From: Neobacillus thermocopriae
GTDB lineage: Bacteria; Bacillota; Bacilli; Bacillales; Cytobacillaceae
Assembly: GCF_010975035.1 (NCBI RefSeq)
Contig: NZ_JAAIUV010000003.1
Coordinates: forward strand, 160,205 to 224,204
DNA: 64,000 bases
Direction of reading: 5' to 3'
This document shows positions 52,959 through 62,373 of this stretch, piece by piece (the stretch's first letter is position 1; each line of letters opens with the position of its first letter). Position numbers and translations under genes: made by a program. Under the pieces are notes generated by a model, which made no database searches, was not told the origin of the DNA, and saw only the letters and a program-made list of their open reading frames with translations.

Positions 52959-54008
52959 ATGTTGAAAAAAATCTGGATTACACTATTTTCAACCCTGTTA
53001 ATGCTAGGTGCAGCAGGATGCTCAAACCAAACCAACAATCAAGCAAATGGAACAGAAGATAAAAAATCTACCAAAAAAACAATCGAGTTATTAAATGTCT
53101 CGTATGACCCAACACGCGAATTATACGAGGAATTTAACAAAAGCTTTGCCTCCTACTGGGAGAAAGAAACTGGACAAAAAGTAACCATCAACCAGTCTCA
53201 TGGTGGATCAGGAAAGCAGTCCCGTTCCGTCATTGATGGACTCGAGGCAGACATTGTAACACTGGCACTCGCCTATGATATTGATGCCATTGCGGAAGCG
53301 GGAAAACTTTCGAAGGATTGGCAAGAGAGACTGGCAGACAATAGTTCCCCATATACTTCAACGATTGTCTTCTTAGTCCGAAAAGGCAATCCAAAGGGAA
53401 TTAAAGATTGGGATGATCTTATCAAAAAAGGTGTTTCCGTAATTACACCTAATCCGAAAACATCTGGAGGAGCAAGATGGAATTACTTAGCAGCCTGGGG
53501 GTATGCTTTAGAGAAAAATAATGGAGATGAACAAAAAGCAAAAGAATTTGTTGAGAAGCTCTTTAAAAACGTACCTGTACTAGATTCTGGAGCCAGGGGT
53601 TCGACTACCACATTTGTTGAACGAGGAATCGGAGATGTGTTGATTGCATGGGAAAATGAAGCTTACCTTGCTATCAATGAACTGGGAAAAGACCAGTTTG
53701 AAATCGTGAACCCATCCGTCAGTATTTTGGCAGAGCCTCCGGTAGCCGTTGTGGATAAAATGGCCAAAAAGCACGGAACGGAAAAAGTGGCCAATGCTTA
53801 CCTTGAGTATTTGTATTCAAAAGATGGCCAAGAAATTGCCGCAAAAAATTATTATCGTCCACGTGATCCAAAAGTAGCTGAAATGTATGCCAGTCAATTC
53901 CCTGAGATTAAACTATTTACGATTGATGAGGTATTTGGCGGCTGGAAAAAGGCACAAAAAACGCATTTTGACGATGGAGGAATTTTTGATCAAATTTATC
54001 AACCATAA
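52959..54008 (+). CDS. sbp: sulfate/thiosulfate-binding lipoprotein
   Basis: The 349-residue substrate-binding protein has a lipoprotein signal (LLMLGAAGC, Cys near residue 21). Family motifs are [54 protein letters not shown] and [20 protein letters not shown]. It is anchored outside the membrane and delivers sulfate to CysTWA. GGGGGAG precedes the ATG. It starts the sbp-cysT-cysW-cysA operon. Sbp and CysP are not distinguishable here. Confidence 0.93.
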   Translation: MLKKIWITLFSTLLMLGAAGCSNQTNNQANGTEDKKSTKKTIELLNVSYDPTRELYEEFNKSFASYWEKETGQKVTINQSHGGSGKQSRSVIDGLEADIVTLALAYDIDAIAEAGKLSKDWQERLADNSSPYTSTIVFLVRKGNPKGIKDWDDLIKKGVSVITPNPKTSGGARWNYLAAWGYALEKNNGDEQKAKEFVEKLFKNVPVLDSGARGSTTTFVERGIGDVLIAWENEAYLAINELGKDQFEIVNPSVSILAEPPVAVVDKMAKKHGTEKVANAYLEYLYSKDGQEIAAKNYYRPRDPKVAEMYASQFPEIKLFTIDEVFGGWKKAQKTHFDDGGIFDQIYQP

Positions 54009-54040
54009 GGAAAGGTTTGGAAGAATGGAGAGACGTACAC

Positions 54041-54877
54041 ATGGTTATTCAGTCAAAACGACGAAGGGTGTTACCCGGATTTGGCCTCTCCATGGGGTAT
54101 ACCCTTATTTATCTAAGTTTCATTGTCTTGATTCCGATTGCTGTACTTTTTGTCAAAGCAAGTACGATAAGTTTTTCGGAATTTTGGGAGATCGTGACCG
54201 ATAAAAGAGTGATGGATTCCTATAAATTGACTTTTTATACTTCCTTTCTTGCGGCGGTGGTGAACGCAATATTTGGAACACTTATTGCTTGGGTTCTAGT
54301 GAGATATCATTTTTATGGCAAGCGTTTCGTTGATGCCCTTGTTGATCTGCCATTTGCCCTACCAACGGCTGTTGCTGGAATCGCGCTTACCGCGATATAT
54401 GCACCCAATGGATGGATTGGTCAATATTTTGAGGAATTTGGGATTAAGATTGCTTATACCCAAATAGGGATCATGATTGCTTTAACTTTTATCGGGTTCC
54501 CTTTTGTGGTTCGTTCAGTTCAACCTGTTTTGCAAGATTTGGATCGACAGTATGAGGAAGCGGCCGCCACTCTAGGGGCTAGTTCTTCCCAAATCTTTTT
54601 CAAGATTATTCTTCCTTCCATTATTCCCTCCGTGTTGACTGGCTTTGCACTAGCATTTGCCAGAGCCTTGGGGGAATATGGTTCGGTAGTATTCATTGCC
54701 GGCAATATGCCGATGAAAACGGAAATAGTTCCCCTGCTGATTATAACCAAGCTGGAGCAATATGACTATAGCGGTGCTGCCGTTATTGCTGCTGTCATGT
54801 TGGTTATCTCCTTCCTTCTCTTATTTTTGATTAATTTTTGGCAGTGGAGAACGGCTAGAAAACATCAAGTGTCCTAG
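54041..54877 (+). CDS. cysT: sulfate ABC transporter permease CysT
   Basis: The 278-residue membrane protein has about six transmembrane segments and LPFALPTAVAGIALTAIYAP, then EEAAATLGASSSQIFFKIIL, the ABC-permease EAA loop. RALGEYGSVVFIAGN is typical of CysT/CysU. GGAGAG precedes the ATG at 54041; the TTG at 54017 is less likely. With CysW it forms the membrane channel. Confidence 0.93.
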   Translation: MVIQSKRRRVLPGFGLSMGYTLIYLSFIVLIPIAVLFVKASTISFSEFWEIVTDKRVMDSYKLTFYTSFLAAVVNAIFGTLIAWVLVRYHFYGKRFVDALVDLPFALPTAVAGIALTAIYAPNGWIGQYFEEFGIKIAYTQIGIMIALTFIGFPFVVRSVQPVLQDLDRQYEEAAATLGASSSQIFFKIILPSIIPSVLTGFALAFARALGEYGSVVFIAGNMPMKTEIVPLLIITKLEQYDYSGAAVIAAVMLVISFLLLFLINFWQWRTARKHQVS

Positions 54878-54892
54878 AGGAGTTTGGATAAC

Positions 54893-55750
54893 ATGATAGC
54901 TAAAGAACCACTCAATGTAAAACGTGTAGGAGCTGGCCGCATCCCGTTGGCTCCGATCAGAAAATGGTTGTTAATTGGAACTGCCTTAGGGTTCTTAGGG
55001 GTTTTTATCCTCATACCGTTGCTCGTTGTTTTTACAGAAGCCCTGAAAAAGGGAATCGAGTTATACTTCGCTGCCCTGAAGGATGTGGATGCCCTTGCAG
55101 CGATAAAGTTAACACTGATGACAGCTGCCATTGTGGTTCCGCTTAATGCCATTTTTGGTGTCATTGCTGCATGGGCCATTGCGAAATTCGAGTTTAAAGG
55201 AAAAAATATCTTGATTACCCTCATCGATATTCCTTTTGCCGTCTCCCCTGTCATTGCTGGCCTTGTGTTTGTCTTATTGTTCGGCTCTCAAGGAGTATTT
55301 GGTCCCTTCCTTGAAACAAACAATATAAAAATCATTTTTAGTATACCTGGAATCGTACTTGCAACCATTTTTGTTACTTTTCCATTTGTTGTCCGTGAAT
55401 TAATACCGATGATGCAAGAACAAGGAAGCGAAGAGGAAGAGGCTGCCATTACCCTTGGTGCTAGTGGATGGCAAATGTTTTTCCGAGTTACACTTCCCAA
55501 TATGAAATGGGGATTGTTGTATGGCCTTATTTTATGTAATGCCCGTGCGATGGGAGAGTTTGGCGCTGTATCCGTTGTATCAGGACATATTAGAGGATTA
55601 ACCAATACCGTCCCACTGCATGTGGAAATTTTATATAACGAGTATCATTTTTCTGCTGCCTTTGCGGTTGCCTCCTTATTGGCTCTGCTGGCGCTAGTGA
55701 CTTTAGTGTTAAAAAGCCTTGTTGAATGGAAAACAAGGAAAAACGGATAA
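54893..55750 (+). CDS. cysW: sulfate ABC transporter permease CysW
   Basis: The 285-residue permease partner of CysT has [40 protein letters not shown] and [20 protein letters not shown], characteristic of CysW. About six membrane segments. GAGGAG is 10 bases before ATG 54893. Same operon, 16 bases after cysT. Confidence 0.94.
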   Translation: MIAKEPLNVKRVGAGRIPLAPIRKWLLIGTALGFLGVFILIPLLVVFTEALKKGIELYFAALKDVDALAAIKLTLMTAAIVVPLNAIFGVIAAWAIAKFEFKGKNILITLIDIPFAVSPVIAGLVFVLLFGSQGVFGPFLETNNIKIIFSIPGIVLATIFVTFPFVVRELIPMMQEQGSEEEEAAITLGASGWQMFFRVTLPNMKWGLLYGLILCNARAMGEFGAVSVVSGHIRGLTNTVPLHVEILYNEYHFSAAFAVASLLALLALVTLVLKSLVEWKTRKNG

Positions 55751-55766
55751 GAGGAGGAGACTGAAG

Positions 55767-56864
55767 ATGGGGATCAAGATTCGTAATGTAACAAAAGCAT
55801 TCGGCACCTATACAGCCATTCAAGATATTAATTTACAAATACAAAAAGGAGATTTTGTCGCGTTATTAGGGCCATCTGGTTCAGGTAAAACAACTCTTCT
55901 GAGGCTGATTGCTGGGCTGGAAAACTTGGATGCCGGAAAAATATTTTTTAATGGGATTGATTATACGGCTAAAACTGTAAAAGAACGGAAAGTTGGTTTT
56001 GTTTTTCAGCATTATGCCCTGTTTAAACATATGACGATTTTTGAAAATGTCGCCTTTGGGTTAAAGGTAAAGCCTCGAAAAATACGTCCAACGAAGAAGG
56101 AAATAAAGGAAAAAGTAATGGAATTGTTAAAGTTCGTTCAGTTGGAACATTTAGCAGATCGCTATCCGGCTCAGCTTTCCGGAGGACAAAGGCAAAGGAT
56201 TGCCTTAGCAAGGGCTCTTGCTGTTGAGCCGGAGGTACTCCTTTTAGACGAACCATTTGGAGCATTGGATGCTAAAGTACGTCAAGAGCTCCGCCGCTGG
56301 TTAAGAGAAATCCATCAAAAGCTTAACATTACGACCATTTTTGTTACGCACGACCAAGAGGAAGCGTTAGAAATGGCGGATACGGTTGTGATTATGAACC
56401 ATGGAAAAATTGAACAAATTGGCTCACCAGAAGAAGTATATGAAAAACCAGCCAATGCATTTGTTTATAGCTTTTTAGGCAAAGTGAATGAATTCAAGGG
56501 AGAATCTTTGGTAACGAATTTTCCGCATGTAAAGGGGACGGAAGAAGCGGTTGGATATATTAGGCCGCATGAAATTGTTTTGCACCAGCAATCTAATGAA
56601 AACAGCATACCAGCAGTAGTGATCCATATTAATAAGGCCGGTTCAACGGTCCGATTTGAACTGAAAAGGCTGGATACGGATGAATTATTTGAGGTCGAAA
56701 TGACGAGCGATCATTACAAGAAGCAGGGTCCCTTTCATAAAGGAGAAATCTTATATGCCGAGTTTAAAAACATCGTACTGTTTGATAGGAAAACGAACTC
56801 CATTCAAACAGAGAAAAACGTACAGGGAGAGGTTGTTTCAGCGATTTCTTCCTACATGTCATAG
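55767..56864 (+). CDS. cysA: sulfate ABC transporter ATPase CysA
   Basis: The 365-residue ATPase has Walker [15 protein letters not shown] near residue 32, signature [15 protein letters not shown] near 139 and Walker [13 protein letters not shown] near 161. The switch His is in [15 protein letters not shown], and a C-terminal TOBE-like domain follows (about 240-350). GGAGGAG precedes the ATG. It powers the CysTW channel. The last codon overlaps the terminator stem. Confidence 0.95.
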   Translation: MGIKIRNVTKAFGTYTAIQDINLQIQKGDFVALLGPSGSGKTTLLRLIAGLENLDAGKIFFNGIDYTAKTVKERKVGFVFQHYALFKHMTIFENVAFGLKVKPRKIRPTKKEIKEKVMELLKFVQLEHLADRYPAQLSGGQRQRIALARALAVEPEVLLLDEPFGALDAKVRQELRRWLREIHQKLNITTIFVTHDQEEALEMADTVVIMNHGKIEQIGSPEEVYEKPANAFVYSFLGKVNEFKGESLVTNFPHVKGTEEAVGYIRPHEIVLHQQSNENSIPAVVIHINKAGSTVRFELKRLDTDELFEVEMTSDHYKKQGPFHKGEILYAEFKNIVLFDRKTNSIQTEKNVQGEVVSAISSYMS

Positions 56865-56887
56865 AGGCTGAAAAAGCCTCTTTTTCT
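56863..56887 (+). terminator. terminator of the sulfate transporter operon
   Basis: AGAGGCT and AGCCTCT around GAAAA with TTTTC. Confidence 0.85.
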
Positions 56888-57091
56888 ATGGGGGAGGAGA
56901 GTGAATATTTCTCTTGAGGAATCACACCCATTCCTCCTTATTCTCTTTCCTTTTATCTATTAACCTTTTCTGCGTGATCAGTCTTAGGTCTTATCTTAAT
57001 ATCAATCGGAGGACTATTATCCTTCTCATCGCTGTTCTATAGAATGAAATTGATGCAATGAAAAGGGGAGCAGTGTTGAGGAGGAATCAAA

Positions 57092-57667
57092 ATGGAAGTG
57101 TATGTTTTGCTTACAGATACAAAGACGACGTTATCGAAGACTATCGGCTTATTTACAAAACAATCCTTGAATCATGTATCTATTTCATTTGATCCACAAT
57201 TAAGAGAAATATATAGTTTTGGACGGAAGAAACCCAATAACCCATTTTTAGGAGGGTTTATAAGGGAACAGATTAACCAAGATTTGTTTGAAAATGCGAT
57301 TGGTGCGGTATATAGGTGTTTAGTCACGGAGGAGCAATTTCAAAGAATGAAAAAGTTTGTGCAAGCTATAGAGAAGGAGCGACACAGCTACCGATATAAT
57401 TTTATCGGTTTATTCGGGGTGTTGTTTAATCAACCAATCAAGCGGGAAAAGGCTTATTTCTGCTCGCAATTTGTATCTGCTGTTTTTCAGAGTGGAGATG
57501 TTATCATTGCAGACAAACCGGACATGCTTGTCACTCCCAATGATTTTACAAACTGTCCTCATCTCCAACTCGTTTATGAAGGACCACTAAGTGATTATCC
57601 TCTAGCTCATCGAAAAATTCCAAAGGGACAGCCATCGTCATTGAATGTATTTAGTTCTGTCGGGTAA
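57092..57667 (+). CDS. permuted papain-like (YiiX/NlpC-like) protein
   Basis: The 191-residue protein reads TKQSLNHVSISFDPQLREIY near residue 22, with a candidate catalytic His, and AYFCSQFVSAVFQSG near 128, with a candidate catalytic Cys. The His-before-Cys order fits the circularly permuted NlpC/P60 group (YiiX/YycO-like amidases or peptidases). No signal peptide seen. TGAGGAGG precedes the ATG. Target unknown. Confidence 0.7.
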   Translation: MEVYVLLTDTKTTLSKTIGLFTKQSLNHVSISFDPQLREIYSFGRKKPNNPFLGGFIREQINQDLFENAIGAVYRCLVTEEQFQRMKKFVQAIEKERHSYRYNFIGLFGVLFNQPIKREKAYFCSQFVSAVFQSGDVIIADKPDMLVTPNDFTNCPHLQLVYEGPLSDYPLAHRKIPKGQPSSLNVFSSVG

Positions 57668-57906
57668 ATCATACAAACTTCCCTCCATCATTCTCCTACT
57701 GAATGCTCCTTGCTTTTTTTGTAAATTACCAAACACCCCTATATGAAAAAAATCCAAGAACGTAATACGGTAATCAATGGTTAGGTGCGAAAAAGGGAAT
57801 AATGAAAAAACATCGTGAAGGTTTGAAGGGATTTCATTGAAGGTAAAGAATAAACAAAATAGATTTTCCATCACATTTTTTACCATGAGACGAGGAGTGT
57901 TCCTTT

Positions 57907-58503
57907 ATGACAAATAGCAGAAAAAATCCTAAGGTCGATGAATGTTTAAAGAATACGAAAAAGTGGAAGGAAGAGTTTGAGAAGTTAAGAGAAATGGCCC
58001 TTGACTGTGAATTGACGGAAGAATTAAAGTGGAGGCTTCCTTGCTACACGTTTGAGAAAAAGAATATCGTTATCATTCAGGGATTTAAAGAATATTGTGC
58101 ATTGATGTTTTTTAAAGGTGCTTTGTTAAAAGATGCCGATAGGATTCTAATCCAACCTGGGGAGAATAGTCAGGCACAGCGCCAAATTCGGTTTACTAGT
58201 ATCCAAGAAATAGCTGAAATGGAAACGACCGTGAAAAACTATATTCATGAAGCGATTGAAGTCGAAAAATCCGGTTTGGAAGTGAAGTTAAAAAGAACGG
58301 ATGAATATGACATGCCTAAAGAACTTCTAAATAAATTCGATGAAAACTCCGCCTTAAAATCAGCATTTGAAGCATTGACACCAGGACGGCAAAGACAGTA
58401 TATCCTTTATTTTTCACAAGCCAAACAATCCAAAACGCGGGAGTCAAGGATTCAAAAATGTATGGAGAAGATTCTTAATGGGAAGGGGTTAAAAGATATA
58501 TAA
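57907..58503 (+). CDS. YdeI/OmdA-like DUF1801 protein
   Basis: The 198-residue protein has NPKVDECLKNTKKWKEEFEK at the start, LKWRLPCYTFEKKNIVIIQG near residue 39, MFFKGALLKDAD, then the C-terminal TPGRQRQYILYFSQAKQSKT of YdeI/OmdA proteins. DUF1801 proteins are widespread with unclear function. The start follows GAGGAG. Confidence 0.85.
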   Translation: MTNSRKNPKVDECLKNTKKWKEEFEKLREMALDCELTEELKWRLPCYTFEKKNIVIIQGFKEYCALMFFKGALLKDADRILIQPGENSQAQRQIRFTSIQEIAEMETTVKNYIHEAIEVEKSGLEVKLKRTDEYDMPKELLNKFDENSALKSAFEALTPGRQRQYILYFSQAKQSKTRESRIQKCMEKILNGKGLKDI

Positions 58504-58524
58504 AAAAGATGAAAAAAGTATTTG

Positions 58525-58579
58525 GATGGGCTATTCCAGCAATAGGTCGGGGAACGGACTTCTGGAATGCCCATTTTTT
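58525..58579 (+). terminator. terminator of the ydeI-like gene
   Basis: ATGGGC-ATTCCAG and CTGGAAT-CCCAT pair across a long loop, followed by a T-run. Confidence 0.75.
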
Positions 58580-58644
58580 ATATGTAGAAAAGGATCAATC
58601 TCCTATTTGTTAGACTCCATCTTTCTTCCCTCTACTTTTTCATT

Positions 58645-58811
58645 TTGACCTACGATAAGTAAACATCGACTCGCCTTTCGGGGCTCATCGTGTTTCTTAT
58701 ATCTCAGTTGGAGAGCTCCACAAGGAAGGCTTCGGAAGCATCCACATCGCACGACCGAAAGCGGTAGCTTTTGGGAGGAAGCCATACGCCGCTGACCAGG
58801 GCGTTTCCACT
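58645..58811. repeat. second copy of the dispersed repeat
   Basis: It shares CCTACGATAAGT, TATATCTCAGTTGGAG, AAGGAAGGCTTCG, ACATCGCACGACCGAAAGCG and CATACGCCGCTG with the 43480-43954 copies, in a shuffled order of modules. No gene lies in it. Confidence 0.8.
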
Positions 58812-58901
58812 TATCTGATTTGTATTTTTTTACATGAATTCACTTGTTTGGGGAATATTGAAATTATGGAATACTTCATTTTTTGAGTGGAGGTTAATGA
58901 A

Positions 58902-59909
58902 ATGGAGAAGGTTAGTCAGGCGAGGCTTACGTCAGCAGAGATTACATCTCTTTGGACATCTTATGTCAATGATTGTGCAATTTTATGTAAAGCGAAATAT
59001 TTTTTATCCACTGTGGAGGATCCAGAGGTCAAATCCCTATTAGAACATGCGAATAAACTTATTCACGGGAATCTTAGTGCGCTCACTGAAATTTTCAATA
59101 GAGAGAAGTATCCGATTCCATATGGATTTAAACTGGATGAGGATGTGGATGTCAATGCCCCCAAATTATTTTCAGACGCTTATATATTAAATTACCTCCA
59201 TGAAGCGGCCAAAATTGCACTGCAAGGTCATTGTATGAGTCTGAGCTTATCTGCGAGGGCAGATGTATACAGTTTTTTTAGTGAATGTATCACTCAATTA
59301 AACCATTTTATTAGAGAGGTAAAAGAGCTTTTATTATCCAAAGGTCTTTATATTCGGCATCCCTATTTACCCACCCCAGACGGCATTGATTTTGTCAAAA
59401 AGGACAACTTTTTGAAAGGTTTTTTAGGTGAAAGAAGACCATTATGTGGATCAGAAATTACAAATCTTTTTTCTAATCTCCAAAAAAATGCTTTTGGAAT
59501 GGCAACATTAATAGGATTTAGTCAAGTAGCTCAGTCAAAAGAAGTAACCGAATACTTCCTAAGGGGAAAAGAAATTGCGAAGAAGCATTGTGAAATTTTT
59601 TCATCCATCCTTAGAAAAGAGGATCTTCCTTTTTCTATGGACTGGACTTCTGAAGTGACTGAATCAACAACTTATACCTTTTCGGATAAATTAATGATGT
59701 ATTTTACAACTACCCTTAATGCTCTTAGTATAGGTTTTTATGGTACAAGTATCGCCATGAGTCCTAGAAGAGATTTAGGAGTGCACTATGTAAAGTTATC
59801 AGCTGAAGTGGCAAAGTATGCGGAGGATGGAGCGAAAATCATGATTAAAAATGGATGGATGGAACAGCCTCCTATGGCTGCTGATCGGAATGAATTAGCA
59901 AGGCAGTAA
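58902..59909 (+). CDS. DUF3231 family protein (ferritin-like bundle)
   Basis: The 335-residue protein is built of two homologous helical halves. Each starts with a segment like LTSAEITSLWTSYVNDCAIL (first, near residue 9) or CGSEITNLFSNLQKNAFG (second, near 180). Each carries the LLEHANKLIHGNL or FLRGKEIAKKHCEIF helix with Glu/His that resembles four-helix ferritin-like or spore-coat bundles. DUF3231 proteins occur in spore-forming bacilli; role unknown. GGAGG precedes ATG 58902 by 8 bases. Confidence 0.85.
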   Translation: MEKVSQARLTSAEITSLWTSYVNDCAILCKAKYFLSTVEDPEVKSLLEHANKLIHGNLSALTEIFNREKYPIPYGFKLDEDVDVNAPKLFSDAYILNYLHEAAKIALQGHCMSLSLSARADVYSFFSECITQLNHFIREVKELLLSKGLYIRHPYLPTPDGIDFVKKDNFLKGFLGERRPLCGSEITNLFSNLQKNAFGMATLIGFSQVAQSKEVTEYFLRGKEIAKKHCEIFSSILRKEDLPFSMDWTSEVTESTTYTFSDKLMMYFTTTLNALSIGFYGTSIAMSPRRDLGVHYVKLSAEVAKYAEDGAKIMIKNGWMEQPPMAADRNELARQ

Positions 59910-60147
59910 GAATAAAACAGGAACAAACACAATGGGAGTGAAACAATCACTTCCTTTTTTTGAGCAAGTTGTAGCCTTTTTTTTAAAAAACTAAAAGGAA
60001 CACTCTGTCATTAAGGAATTTTTCTTATAGGGTAAAAATGGTAGAATAGAGAGAGACAAATGAATAGGTAATGGCACCTATACATTAAGAAGATGAATGG
60101 AAATGACAAGGAAGGATGTCTATTTATAAAGGGAGGAAGGGCTAAGG

Positions 60148-60855
60148 ATGGATTTCGAAACGGTGATGCAAGAACTTGAAGCACTCGGTAAAGAAAGTTT
60201 GAAAAAGAGGTACATAAACAATGGGGCACACGAGCCGCTTTTTGGAGTAGCTACAGGTGCCATGAAGCCGCTTGCAAAAAAGATTAAAAAAAATCAGCCA
60301 TTGGCCGAGAAACTTTACGCCACTGGAAATTATGATGCCATGTATTTTGCAGGGATCATAGCGGACCCAATGATTATGACTGAAGCCGATTTTGAACGCT
60401 GGATGGATGGAGCCTATTTCTATATGCTGTCCGATTATGTGGTGGCTGTCACTTTGTCAGAAACAAATATGGCGCAAAAAGTGGCGGATAAATGGATTGC
60501 AAGTGGGGATGAACTCAGAATGTCGGCAGGTTGGAGCTGTTATTGTTGGCTGTTAGGTAGCCGCAAGGACAGTGAGTTTAGTGAAAGCAAAATTGCTCGT
60601 ATGCTTGACCAAGTGGAAAAAACGATTCATGATGCTCCCGAGCGAACGAAAGTGGCGATGAATCTTTTTATTTACACTGTCGCGATTTCATACCTTCCTC
60701 TCCATGAGAAGGCTGTGGAAACGGCAAAAGCCGTTGGTCCAGTTGAAATCAAAAAGGACAAGAAAAAAAGTAGTGTTTTAAATGCACTTGAAAATATTCA
60801 AAAGGAAATAGATAGAGGGAGACTTGGCTTCAAGCGGAAATATGTAAGGTGTTAG
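60148..60855 (+). CDS. DNA alkylation repair protein (AlkD-like)
   Basis: The 235-residue all-helical protein of the HEAT-repeat DNA glycosylase family has FGVATGAMKPLAKKI near residue 31, LYATGNYDAMYFAGIIADP near 56 and ADKWIASGDELRMSAGWSCY near 113. A basic tail ends it (RLGFKRKYVRC). Relatives remove alkylated purines, but this shorter group is not proven to. GGGAGGAAGGG precedes the ATG. Confidence 0.75.
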   Translation: MDFETVMQELEALGKESLKKRYINNGAHEPLFGVATGAMKPLAKKIKKNQPLAEKLYATGNYDAMYFAGIIADPMIMTEADFERWMDGAYFYMLSDYVVAVTLSETNMAQKVADKWIASGDELRMSAGWSCYCWLLGSRKDSEFSESKIARMLDQVEKTIHDAPERTKVAMNLFIYTVAISYLPLHEKAVETAKAVGPVEIKKDKKKSSVLNALENIQKEIDRGRLGFKRKYVRC

Positions 60856-60948
60856 AATGAGTAGGGAGATTTAACTTAAAAAAGAGCATTACCCTATTCA
60901 TTTATAATTGTTTAGAGAAAGGATTTATAGGAATAGCGTAAAAAAATC

Positions 60949-60974
60949 GAAACCGGGCAATGCCTGGTTTTATT
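60949..60974 (+). terminator. terminator of the AlkD-like gene
   Basis: AAACCGGGCA and TGCCTGGTTT pair with one mismatch, followed by TATTG. Confidence 0.8.
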
Positions 60975-61049
60975 GTTTTTAAAAAGTGTCTAGCATAAAA
61001 GACTAACAATCAGTCAGCAAACACATGGGATCATTGCTTTTTCTTGCTC

Positions 61050-61140
61050 TTAGTTAGAGCGTCCCACTAGGAAGGGCTTGGGAGCATAGATAACTCTCAC
61101 GACTAAAGTGATTGAATTTTCAGAGAGTCATATACGTAAT
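61050..61140. repeat. decayed copy of the dispersed repeat
   Basis: AGTTAGAG, AGGAAGGGCTTGGGAGCAT, CACGAC, AAAG and CATATACG occur in the same order as in the 58690-58792 copy, with many substitutions. Nothing else is seen in 60975-61230. Confidence 0.55.
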
Positions 61141-61231
61141 CAGGATAATTGAGCTTTACTGATTTTGATATTAAATGGATGAATCGTATGGATTCATTTG
61201 GCTGCTCGTTTACTCAAAAATGGAAAAAATA

Positions 61232-61293
61232 TTGACATTGAAAATCATTATCAATTATTATGATAACAATAGGTTGTTGAAAATCGTTTTCAA
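61232..61293 (+). promoter_or_regulatory. promoter with two Fur-like sites before flavodoxin
   Basis: TTGACA (61232-61237) and TATTAT (61256-61261) are 18 bases apart. The overlapping GACATTGAAAATCATTATC (61234-61252) fits the Fur consensus at 16 of 19. A second palindrome, TTGAAAATCGTTTTCAA (61277-61293), lies just downstream and fits less well. Confidence 0.8.
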
Positions 61294-61309
61294 TTAGGAG
61301 GCGGTTGGA

Positions 61310-61795
61310 ATGAAAATGTTTATTGGGTATGTGAGCCTGTCTGGAAATACAGAAGAAATGGCCAATATCCTAAAAAATACCCTTCTTTCAAAAGGGTGTG
61401 AAGCTGATATGGAAAGCCTTGAAACGGTAGAAGTACAAAGCCTTCTAGACTATGATTGTATCTTTATTGGAACCTATACATGGGGGGACGGTGACCTTCC
61501 ATATGAGGCAGAAGATTTTTATCATGAGTTACTTGAGTATCACTTAACTGGTCAAAATGCGGCATGCTTCGGATCAGGCGATCATGCCTATCCAAATTTT
61601 TGTGCCGCTGTTGATACGATCTCTCATCAGTTGATTCAATGCGGGTGTAACGTTTTTCCGGAGAGCTTGAAAATAGAACTAGATCCACAAACAGAGGATA
61701 AAATTCGCCAATGCCAGCAATTTGCCCAATCCGTGTATGAGTGGGTTTTGCTGAAAAAGGAAATGAACCAAAGGGTAAAGCAATACTTTCTATAA
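61310..61795 (+). CDS. flavodoxin
   Basis: The 161-residue short-chain flavodoxin carries electrons using FMN in place of ferredoxin when iron is low. The FMN phosphate loop is YVSLSGNTEEMAN near residue 7; the isoalloxazine segments are IGTYTWGDGDLPYE near 53 and FGSGDHAYPNFC near 87. GGAGG precedes the ATG. The Fur sites upstream agree with iron-starvation expression, as for the Bacillus subtilis ykuN/ykuP flavodoxins. Confidence 0.92.
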   Translation: MKMFIGYVSLSGNTEEMANILKNTLLSKGCEADMESLETVEVQSLLDYDCIFIGTYTWGDGDLPYEAEDFYHELLEYHLTGQNAACFGSGDHAYPNFCAAVDTISHQLIQCGCNVFPESLKIELDPQTEDKIRQCQQFAQSVYEWVLLKKEMNQRVKQYFL

Positions 61796-61975
61796 ATGGT
61801 GTTCTTTACAGATGGCTGCTACCCTATTTCCGTAGAATGAAAGAATCAGACAATCATGTTAAAACGGCAACTTGTCATATATATCTTTTCTATTTCAAAA
61901 TCTATGGTTCATAAATAGGCTTTTGACTTTAAAAAAATAAATTTATACTAATGATTGTAAGGAGGATATTAAAAA

Positions 61976-62020
61976 ATGACACACTCTATGAGATTACGTT
62001 TCCCAACTTTGAACCAGTAA
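61976..62020 (+). CDS. ErmD-type macrolide leader peptide
   Basis: The 14-codon ORF MTHSMRLRFPTLNQ follows a perfect AAGGAGG 8 bases upstream. I recognise it as the ErmD leader (ErmDL) sequence; its MRLR core is the macrolide-dependent ribosome-stalling motif also found in the leader of mef/msr genes. Here it precedes an ABC-F gene, not a methyltransferase. A promoter lies just upstream (TTGACT 61923, TATACT 61944, short spacer). Confidence 0.88.
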   Translation: MTHSMRLRFPTLNQ

Positions 62021-62037
62021 TTGAATACGGTCAAAGG

Positions 62038-62360
62038 CTCTGCTTGTGTATGCAGAGTAATGGGAGGAGTCTGTCCTTTTTTAATAGTCTTCATTTTTAT
62101 CAATATCATGAATAGAAGAAAGGCAGATTGGTATGCCTTTTTATTTTTTATAGACAGCTTATTCGCTTCACCTTTTCCGAATAGGATAGGGGTATTCCCT
62201 TTACTCTGTATCGCAGGCAGCTAGCCTGTGATTTTTTATTTTAACAGTGAAAGCGGGAGGGAAGCGTCCATGCAGTTTTTATTATTTTTTTGATATTGAT
62301 ACGAGCTTGAACTGAGGCTCGTATCGGTCTCGCTACCGATACGAAATCATAACAATTTCG
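62038..62360 (+). promoter_or_regulatory. structured leader of the ABC-F gene
   Basis: Hairpins in order: CTCTGC/GCAGAG (62038-62057), a terminator (62210-62238), GATACGAGC/GCTCGTATC (62298-62325), and CGTATCGGT/ACCGATACG (62320-62343). The last two share bases and exclude each other. CGAAAT/ATTTCG (62342-62360) touches the GGGAGG ribosome site. The set suits drug-induced attenuation of transcription, perhaps also of translation. Confidence 0.65.
62210..62238 (+). terminator. attenuator terminator in the ABC-F leader
   Basis: ATCGCAGGC and GCCTGTGAT around AGCTA with six T. Closely similar to 7911-7939 before rlmA. Confidence 0.85.
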
Positions 62361-62373
62361 GGAGGTAGCAAAA

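Noticed and set aside
62021..62224. 67-codon + frame after the ErmD-type leader
   Set aside because: Starts at a TTG one base after the leader stop, runs through the hairpins of the regulatory leader and ends in the terminator. It is better explained as structured leader RNA.
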